A stretch of 5,410 nt of DNA from Caryophanales bacterium UBA782. GTDB lineage: Bacteria > Bacillota_I > Bacilli_A > RFN20 > CAG-826. Location of the stretch: the NCBI GenBank assembly GCA_002296455.1, contig DBJG01000013.1, positions 1 through 5,410 on the forward strand, written 5' to 3'. Every line of letters begins with the position of its first letter. Position 1 is the stretch's first letter. Positions 1 through 3,348 of the stretch are shown piece after piece. The notes under the pieces were generated by a model, which was not told where the DNA came from, did not search any database, and was given only the letters and a program-made list of their open reading frames with translations. The position numbers and the translations under genes were made by a program.

Positions 1-476
1 ACGTGCGAGGAAAAAGCCTCTTTCGATAATGTCCCAGACTGCGCGACGAGTTTGTGGTTGATGAATGCACGAAAAGGGGCGCGAAAGCTATTCAAGACGA
101 CGCTATAGAAATCACCATCTCTCACCCCATCGATTCGAATCCGATAAGAAGCATATCCAACGCTTGGAAGCGCAAAGGAGTCATTCCAATGAGAGGGCAA
201 TGTGATGATGCCAGTTTTATTTTCTTCTGTCGCCTCACTTTCGATCCATTGGTGATAGAAGAATTCAAAATCTCCATTTAATAAATAATCGACTTTCCTT
301 TCCTCTAATTTATAGTCAGATACATTCAAAGAGCAGTTTTCGATTTTCGGTATGTCGTAAGCCTGATTGTAATGGATGGACAGCAAAGAAAACCCTAGAA
401 GCGTCAGCGTCACTATTACGCTGCAAAAAAGACCAAGGATAAGATTGGCTATGCCTCGTTTTCTTTCTCGCTCCAT
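1..476 (-). CDS. N-terminal part of a membrane-anchored sensor with a 7TMR-DISM-like extracellular domain (runs off the left edge)
   Basis: An uninterrupted minus-strand frame of 158 codons runs from ATG at 476 to the window edge, so the C-terminal output domain is not visible. Residues about 9-34 are a hydrophobic signal anchor preceded by a very basic start (MERERKR). The outside part has the pattern of the galactose-binding-like domain found in 7TMR-DISM sensors and related diguanylate cyclases and histidine kinases: NGDFEFFYHQW (67-77), LPSHWN (93-98), GYASYRIRI (107-115) and RAFINHKLVAQSG (136-148). These correspond to the family's 'G.w.FYW', 'iP..Wn', 'GyaTYRl.i' and 'y.l.iNG.lva..G' blocks. 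The match is from memory of the family, not a search. The start was chosen because AAGAGGA lies just upstream, with a rather short spacing of about 3-4 nt. A TTG at 515 in the same frame is an alternative. The gene diverges from the TetR-ABC operon. Family members bind unknown ligands and signal through seven membrane helices, which would lie beyond the window. Confidence 0.75.
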   Translation of the reverse strand, partial: MERERKRGIANLILGLFCSVIVTLTLLGFSLLSIHYNQAYDIPKIENCSLNVSDYKLEERKVDYLLNGDFEFFYHQWIESEATEENKTGIITLPSHWNDSFALPSVGYASYRIRIDGVRDGDFYSVVLNSFRAPFRAFINHKLVAQSGTLSKEAFSSH

Positions 477-540
477 AATTCCTCTTACATTAATGATTGT
501 TTCCCGAAAAAGCAAATTCTTTTGTTGTCCATTATTTTCA

Positions 541-568
541 ATTAAATATCAGGAGGATAGTTTGTGAA
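541..568 (-). promoter_or_regulatory. Candidate promoter of the leftward sensor gene
   Basis: On the minus strand, TTCACA (568-563, 5 of 6 to TTGACA) is followed after 16 bp by TTTAAT (546-541, 5 of 6 to TATAAT). Transcription would begin near 534 and give a leader of roughly 58 nt before the ATG at 476. Its -35 element touches the -35 of the rightward promoter. Confidence 0.5.
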
Positions 569-597
569 TTGTATTTTACGGATGATAGGAATATACT
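569..597 (+). promoter_or_regulatory. Candidate promoter of the TetR-ABC operon
   Basis: TTGTAT (569-574) and TATACT (592-597, 5 of 6 to TATAAT) are separated by 17 bp. The -35 is weak (3 of 6). The predicted start, at about 604, coincides with the left edge of the palindrome at 604-619, an ideal place for a repressor to block initiation. Confidence 0.55.
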
Positions 598-603
598 TTC
601 AAA

Positions 604-619
604 GATAACGAGCGTTATC
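604..619. promoter_or_regulatory. Palindromic operator, probable binding site of the adjacent TetR repressor
   Basis: GATAACG-AG-CGTTATC is a perfect 7+7 bp inverted repeat with a 2-bp centre. Two more outer pairs (601/622 and 602/621) match beyond one mismatch. AACG/CGTT half-sites with a short centre are typical of TetR-family operators. It sits at the predicted +1 of the operon promoter and 12 bp before the regulator's start codon, which points to autoregulation of the whole operon. Confidence 0.75.
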
Positions 620-630
620 CTTCACTCCGT

Positions 631-1185
631 ATGCCTGCGAAAAAAACCATTACAAAAGAAATCATCCTCAAAACCGCTATGAAAATGGTTGAGAAAGGGG
701 AGGGGGATAACCTCAATGCAAGAAGCCTTGCCAAAGCGATGGATTGCTCCACCCAGCCTCTTTATGACGCGTTTAAAAATATGAATGATTTCAAAAATCA
801 GCTCGTTGACGAGATTCGGCATTTTTATTATTCGTTCATCGAAGAAAATCGCGATCAAAGCGAATCGCTTTATCTTCAATATGTGAAGAATTACATCAAA
901 TTTGCACACGATTATCCTCATTTTTTCGCGTTCATATTTGTGGACAATCCCTATCGCAACACGAAAGAAGAACAAGCTTTCAATGAAGCGATTATCTCCC
1001 AAATTGAAAAGGCGGGTCATTATTCGAAAGAAACCGCAACCGAATTCTTCCATCAAAGTTGGATATTCGGCCACGGGATTGCGATGCAACTCACTGAGAA
1101 TTACGTTACTTGGGATATGGATTACCTATACCACTTATTAGAAGACAATTTCAAAGCGTTGAGAATGTTCTTCAAAGGAAAATAA
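631..1185 (+). CDS. TetR/AcrR-family transcriptional repressor
   Basis: The product is a 184-residue DNA-binding regulator of usual TetR length. The N-terminal helix-turn-helix spans about residues 8-54: helix 1 (TKEIILKTAMKMVEKG), helix 2 (NARSLAKAM, 29-37) and recognition helix (STQPLYDAFKN, 40-50). The ligand domain carries YIKFAHDYPHFFAFIF (88-103) and SWIFGHGIA (143-151), which resemble the WHG-type TetR C-terminal domain. It is first in an operon with an ABC exporter, so it probably represses that operon until a substrate binds. The palindrome at 604-619 is the likely operator. There is no recognisable SD before ATG 631 and no alternative start upstream before an in-frame stop at 586. 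The next Met (residue 17) would cut into helix 1, so 631 is kept; translation may depend on a short leader of about 27 nt. The inducer cannot be told. Confidence 0.92.
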   Translation: MPAKKTITKEIILKTAMKMVEKGEGDNLNARSLAKAMDCSTQPLYDAFKNMNDFKNQLVDEIRHFYYSFIEENRDQSESLYLQYVKNYIKFAHDYPHFFAFIFVDNPYRNTKEEQAFNEAIISQIEKAGHYSKETATEFFHQSWIFGHGIAMQLTENYVTWDMDYLYHLLEDNFKALRMFFKGK

Positions 1186-1186
1186 T

Positions 1187-1909
1187 ATGGATATCATCAA
1201 AATTAATAATCTCAATAAAAGCTACGCGAATAAGCAAGCGCTTATCGATATTTCTTTGTCCGTGAAAGAAAATACTCTTTTTGGATTGCTTGGGGAAAAC
1301 GGCGCAGGGAAAAGCACTCTTATCAAGATTCTTTCCGGATTGATTCAAAAAGATTCAGGAGAAGTGACAATCGATGGGCACTCGCTCGATAAAAGCCTCC
1401 CTTGTATTCAAAGAATCATCAATATATCCCCTCAAGAAAGCGCGATTGCCCCAAATCTTAACGTGAAAGAGAATCTCGAATTCTTCGCGGATATTTATGG
1501 CAAGAAAGACAAAGACCGTATTCAAAGAATCATCGATTCCTTTTCGTTGAATGAGGTTCTTCATCAAAAAGCGAAAACCCTTTCTGGGGGATACAAGAGG
1601 CGATTATCCATTGCGATCAGTTTGGTGTCCGAACCCAAGATTTTGTTTCTTGATGAACCAACACTAGGACTTGATGTCCTCGCGCGGCGGGAATTATGGA
1701 AAATCATTCGCTCATTAAAAGGAAAGATTACGATCGTTCTAACTTCTCATTATCTAGAGGAGATTGAAGCTCTTTGCGATGATGTTGCAATCCTTTCGAA
1801 AGGGCGACTTTTAGCGAGAGGAAACGTGGACCACATAAAAGAATTGGGCCATTCTTCCTCTTTTGAGGACGCTTTCGTATCCATTATCGAAGGAGGGGAG
1901 AAAGAATGA
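1187..1909 (+). CDS. ABC transporter ATP-binding protein (ABC-2 exporter type)
   Basis: The 240-residue cytoplasmic ATPase energises the membrane subunit encoded next. All catalytic motifs are present: Walker A GENGAGKST (36-44), Q-loop Gln83 (SPQES), signature LSGGY (132-136), Walker B ILFLDE (152-157), D-loop GLD (161-163) and switch His188 in TSH. The layout resembles DrrA/NodI/CcmA-type ATPases of multidrug, antibiotic or polysaccharide exporters. AAAGGA at 1174-1179, inside the end of the TetR gene, gives a 7-nt spacing to ATG 1187. Only 1 nt separates it from the TetR stop, so the genes are co-transcribed. The stop overlaps the permease start (ATGA), implying translational coupling and assembly as one complex. 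Substrate unknown; an efflux pump for a toxic compound is the simplest guess given the TetR partner. Confidence 0.96.
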   Translation: MDIIKINNLNKSYANKQALIDISLSVKENTLFGLLGENGAGKSTLIKILSGLIQKDSGEVTIDGHSLDKSLPCIQRIINISPQESAIAPNLNVKENLEFFADIYGKKDKDRIQRIIDSFSLNEVLHQKAKTLSGGYKRRLSIAISLVSEPKILFLDEPTLGLDVLARRELWKIIRSLKGKITIVLTSHYLEEIEALCDDVAILSKGRLLARGNVDHIKELGHSSSFEDAFVSIIEGGEKE

Positions 1910-2706
1910 AATCCAGTCTTGTTTTCATGAAGCGAAACATCAAAGAGATGATTCGCGATCCTTTAATTTATATTTTCTGCATTTGTTTCCCTGCGGTGAT
2001 GCTTATCTTATTTTCAGTGATTAATTCCCAAAGTGGCGAACATACACCGGTTTTTGCAAGTAGGAGTCTAGTCCCTGGTATCTTGGTATTTTCCTATACG
2101 TTCGTGATGCTTTTGATGAGTCTTCTTATCTCCAAAGACCGCAAAACATCTCTTTTGAAACGCCTATACATCTCGCCTTTGAAAACAAAAGATTTCATTT
2201 TCGGCTACGCGTTTCCCGCTTTCCTCACCGGCATCGTACAAAGCGTATTTTGCATTCTTCTAGGATATTTGCTGAGCCTCATCACAAAGGATTCCTATTT
2301 TAGTTTCTTGGAGAGTCTCCTTCTTATCGTTTCAGAACTTCCTATCCTTCTTTTTTGTGTTTTCATGGGCATATTCATCGGCTCTTTGTTCAATGACAAA
2401 AGCGCACCTGCCATAACATCGGTTTTCATTTCCCTAGGCGGTGTTTTAGGCGGATGCTGGATGCCTTTAGATACGATGAGCGGATTTGAGACGTTCTGCC
2501 GTTTTCTCCCGTTTTATCCAGCGGTATATATTGGGCGCATCATCGTAAAAGCAAGCCACACCCCGCTTGATGCATCCGTTTCGCCTTCTCTATACGGATT
2601 CGATGATATCGCCAAATACGGAATTCTTGCGATTTGCGTGTATTTGGGTATAAGCATCGCATTGGCTTTTGTCTTCTTTGAGCAGCAGAAGAAAAGCGAG
2701 AAATAG
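1906..2706 (+). CDS. ABC-2 type transporter permease
   Basis: This 266-residue integral membrane protein forms the channel of the exporter. About six hydrophobic segments are visible: near residues 20-41, 57-77, 100-125, 135-162, 168-188 and 237-260. Before the first helix there is the amphipathic start typical of ABC-2 subunits (FMKRNIKEMIRDPLIYIF). After the fifth, the sequence GGCWMPLDTMSGFETFCRFL leading into PFYPAVY is the family's conserved 'sG...P...mP......lP..y' loop. It begins 4 nt inside the ATPase gene and is preceded by a strong SD, AGGAGGGG (1891-1898), 7 nt before ATG 1906. It probably works as a homodimer with two copies of the ATPase, since there is only one permease gene. 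No family-specific substrate marker can be seen. It ends the operon: no further plus-strand gene follows for over 600 bases. Confidence 0.94.
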   Translation: MKSSLVFMKRNIKEMIRDPLIYIFCICFPAVMLILFSVINSQSGEHTPVFASRSLVPGILVFSYTFVMLLMSLLISKDRKTSLLKRLYISPLKTKDFIFGYAFPAFLTGIVQSVFCILLGYLLSLITKDSYFSFLESLLLIVSELPILLFCVFMGIFIGSLFNDKSAPAITSVFISLGGVLGGCWMPLDTMSGFETFCRFLPFYPAVYIGRIIVKASHTPLDASVSPSLYGFDDIAKYGILAICVYLGISIALAFVFFEQQKKSEK

Positions 2707-2858
2707 TGGTTCCCTTGATTGCCGCCTTCCAATACATTTCTAGCTGTACCTATAATGTGTCAAGCAAACCGCGAAACATCATAGTGATATTGAATTAAAT
2801 ATTTGAACCGTCTTATTTTGAACTAGTTAGCACGGCCCCGGGAAGAGGGCGGACATGA
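2707..2858. other. Intergenic stretch after the exporter operon
   Basis: No gene is supported here. It is A/T-rich with a repeated TTTGAAC (around 2801 and 2815-2822). There is no terminator directly after the permease stop; the first strong plus-strand terminator is at 2902-2938. A TATAAT at 2751-2756 with TTCCAA (2727-2732) 18 bp upstream is a weak possible start for a longer antisense RNA of about 175 nt ending at that terminator. Confidence 0.5.
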
Positions 2859-2886
2859 TTGCAAAGCCTTGCGGCTAGGCTATAAT
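2859..2886 (+). promoter_or_regulatory. Candidate promoter of the antisense RNA
   Basis: TTGCAA (2859-2864, 4 of 6) is followed after 16 bp by a perfect TATAAT (2881-2886). A start near 2893 would lie only about 10 nt before the terminator hairpin, so the product would be a very short RNA. The same TTGCAA -35 hexamer appears in the opposing peptide-gene promoter. Confidence 0.55.
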
Positions 2887-2892
2887 GATGGT

Positions 2893-2938
2893 GAATGTTT
2901 TGGCTCTAATGCCCTTTCGGGCCGTTAGAGTCTTTTTT
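2893..2938 (+). ncRNA. Predicted short antisense RNA (type I antitoxin candidate)
   Basis: A good sigma-A-like promoter directed rightwards and a strong intrinsic terminator bracket a predicted transcript of about 46 nt (start near 2893, end in the T-run at 2933-2938). It is fully complementary to the last 10 or so codons and the early 3' region of the minus-strand 28-residue peptide gene. Type I antitoxins of the Fst, TxpA and BsrG kinds overlap the 3' part of the toxin message in this way, although many are longer. A start further upstream (TATAAT at 2751) would give about 175 nt. Transcription was inferred only from sequence signals. Confidence 0.45.
2902..2938 (+). terminator. Strong Rho-independent terminator, plus strand
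   Basis: The arms GGCTCTAAT (2902-2910) and GTTAGAGTC (2924-2932), continued by GCCC (2911-2914) and GGGC (2919-2922) with loop TTTC and one bulged C (2923), make a 13-bp stem followed by six T (2933-2938). Two pairs are G-U wobbles in plus-strand RNA but would be A-C mismatches in minus-strand RNA, and there is no T-run on the minus side, so it acts rightwards. It can end the antisense RNA and also read-through from the exporter operon 196 nt upstream. It lies inside the last codons of the minus-strand peptide gene. Confidence 0.88.
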
Positions 2939-2992
2939 GTCCACCAGGAGGTAGATTAAGACCAGGATGACCACGATCGCCGTGAGATCCAT
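2906..2992 (-). CDS. Small single-helix membrane peptide, type I toxin-like (28 aa)
   Basis: A minus-strand frame from ATG 2992 to TAG 2908-2906 encodes 28 residues. Residues 1-17 read MDLTAIVVILVLIYLLV, one membrane-spanning helix, followed at once by a polar, mainly basic tail starting D18-K19-K20-D21 and ending GPKGH. This short-helix-plus-charged-tail design is that of Fst, Ldr, TxpA/BsrG and holin-like type I toxins that act at the cytoplasmic membrane; I do not recognise a specific family. A strong SD (AAGGAG, 3003-2998, within AAAGGAGAGGAG) stands 5 nt before the ATG. A promoter is seen at 3063-3092 and a structured leader lies between. Its end is overlapped by a plus-strand promoter and terminator, implying an antisense regulator. 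No clear terminator for its own message was found. It could instead be a membrane micropeptide without toxicity, or chance, but SD, hydrophobicity and antisense layout together argue for a real gene. Confidence 0.62.
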   Translation of the reverse strand: MDLTAIVVILVLIYLLVDKKDSNGPKGH

Positions 2993-3056
2993 CTCCTCTC
3001 CTTTCCCCGCCTTCATTCCCGGGGTGGCTTCGAGAAGGCATACGCGCCTACCTCCT
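2993..3056 (-). promoter_or_regulatory. Structured 5' leader of the small membrane peptide message
   Basis: The predicted message begins near 3056 and reads AGGAGGTAG (3056-3048) at its very 5' end. That 9-mer is the exact complement of CTACCTCCT (2954-2946) inside the coding region. The leader also holds GCCTTC/GAAGGC (3009-3014 with 3034-3039) and CCCCG/CGGGG (3005-3009 with 3020-3024), which are mutually exclusive and border the real SD. Such folds are typical of type I toxin messages that are made in an untranslatable form. Pairing was found by eye. Confidence 0.5.
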
Positions 3057-3062
3057 CACTCA

Positions 3063-3092
3063 TCTATAGACAAAATCGCTTCAGTTTTGCAA
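3063..3092 (-). promoter_or_regulatory. Candidate promoter of the small membrane peptide gene
   Basis: On the minus strand, TTGCAA (3092-3087) and TATAGA (3068-3063) are separated by 18 bp. The -10 matches 4 of 6 and the -35 4 of 6. An A/T-rich stretch with a run of seven A on the plus strand (3091-3097) lies just upstream, as an UP-like element. Start expected near 3056. Confidence 0.45.
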
Positions 3093-3213
3093 AAAAACGT
3101 TAAAACCCTAATATTTCGCACTCTCTAAAAATGAGCAAACGATTAGTAATAGCCTTGCTTTTATTCGTGTTTTCACTCCGAATATTTAATGATTTGGTAT
3201 AGAAAAACCGCTA
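3093..3213. other. A/T-rich spacer between the peptide locus and the lipoprotein promoter
   Basis: I see no supported gene. A 23-codon hydrophobic frame (ATG 3131 to TAG 3202, plus strand) is present but has no SD and is not called. The stretch separates two back-to-back promoters (3063-3092 leftward, 3214-3243 rightward). Confidence 0.5.
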
Positions 3214-3243
3214 TTGATAATCATGCGGGGGGGGGTGTATATT
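3214..3243 (+). promoter_or_regulatory. Lipoprotein promoter with poly-G spacer (phase-variable candidate)
   Basis: TTGATA (3214-3219, 5 of 6 to TTGACA) and TATATT (3238-3243, 5 of 6 to TATAAT) are separated by 18 bp. Nine of those bases are an unbroken G run (3227-3235). Loss of one G would make the optimal 17-bp spacer; gain of one would make a poor 19-bp spacer. Expected start is near 3250, about 99 nt before the lipoprotein ATG. Confidence 0.62.
3227..3235 (+). repeat. G9 homopolymer tract
   Basis: Nine consecutive G in otherwise A/T-rich surroundings. Runs of this length slip during replication. This one lies between the -35 and -10 elements, the arrangement known from porA of Neisseria meningitidis, where spacer length sets promoter strength. 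Confidence 0.9.
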
Positions 3244-3257
3244 TTCTTTGATTAGCA

Positions 3258-3333
3258 AGTGAGCCGAATCGCAAAGGAAGAAGAAGGGGGTTATATACTT
3301 ATTCCCCCCTTGCCCCCTCCGTATGGGCTCGCT
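3258..3333 (+). promoter_or_regulatory. Two-tier hairpin in the lipoprotein 5' untranslated region
   Basis: AGTGAGCC (3258-3265) pairs with GGCTCGCT (3326-3333), 8 bp with one G-U. Nested inside, AAGGGGG (3284-3290) pairs with CCCCCTT (3305-3311), 7 bp. The outer helix ends directly before the SD GGAAAGG (3334-3340). No T-run follows, so it is not a terminator; it may stabilise the message or limit ribosome access. No known riboswitch class is recognised. Confidence 0.45.
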
Positions 3334-3348
3334 GGAAAGGTTTTTCAT

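Noticed and set aside
551..608. AGGAGGA followed by a GTG-started 14-codon frame
   Set aside because: The SD-like motif lies inside the spacer of the leftward promoter, and the predicted rightward transcript starts downstream at about 604, so it would not be transcribed.
622..1089. 155-codon minus-strand frame over the TetR gene
   Set aside because: It is the shadow of a clear TetR coding sequence and its product has no recognisable domain.
1906..1909. Possible use of TGA as a Trp codon (mycoplasma-type code)
   Set aside because: TGA ends the ATPase gene exactly where the permease begins, Trp codons are TGG, and no in-frame TGA interrupts any of the coding regions.
2821..2900. Possible tRNA, SRP RNA or other structured RNA in the GC-rich patch before the terminator
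   Set aside because: No cloverleaf, SRP or tmRNA signature could be fitted; only short local stems such as AGCC-TTGC-GGCT are seen.
2967..3128. Plus-strand frame from ATG 2967 preceded by AGGAGG
   Set aside because: Spacing of about 15 nt is too long, the product is Pro/Ser/Arg-rich without features, and the AGGAGG is explained as coding sequence of the minus-strand peptide.
3131..3202. 23-codon plus-strand frame encoding a hydrophobic peptide starting MSKRLVIALLLFVFSL
   Set aside because: No SD before the ATG and no promoter close upstream; A/T-rich spacer often yields such short hydrophobic frames by chance.
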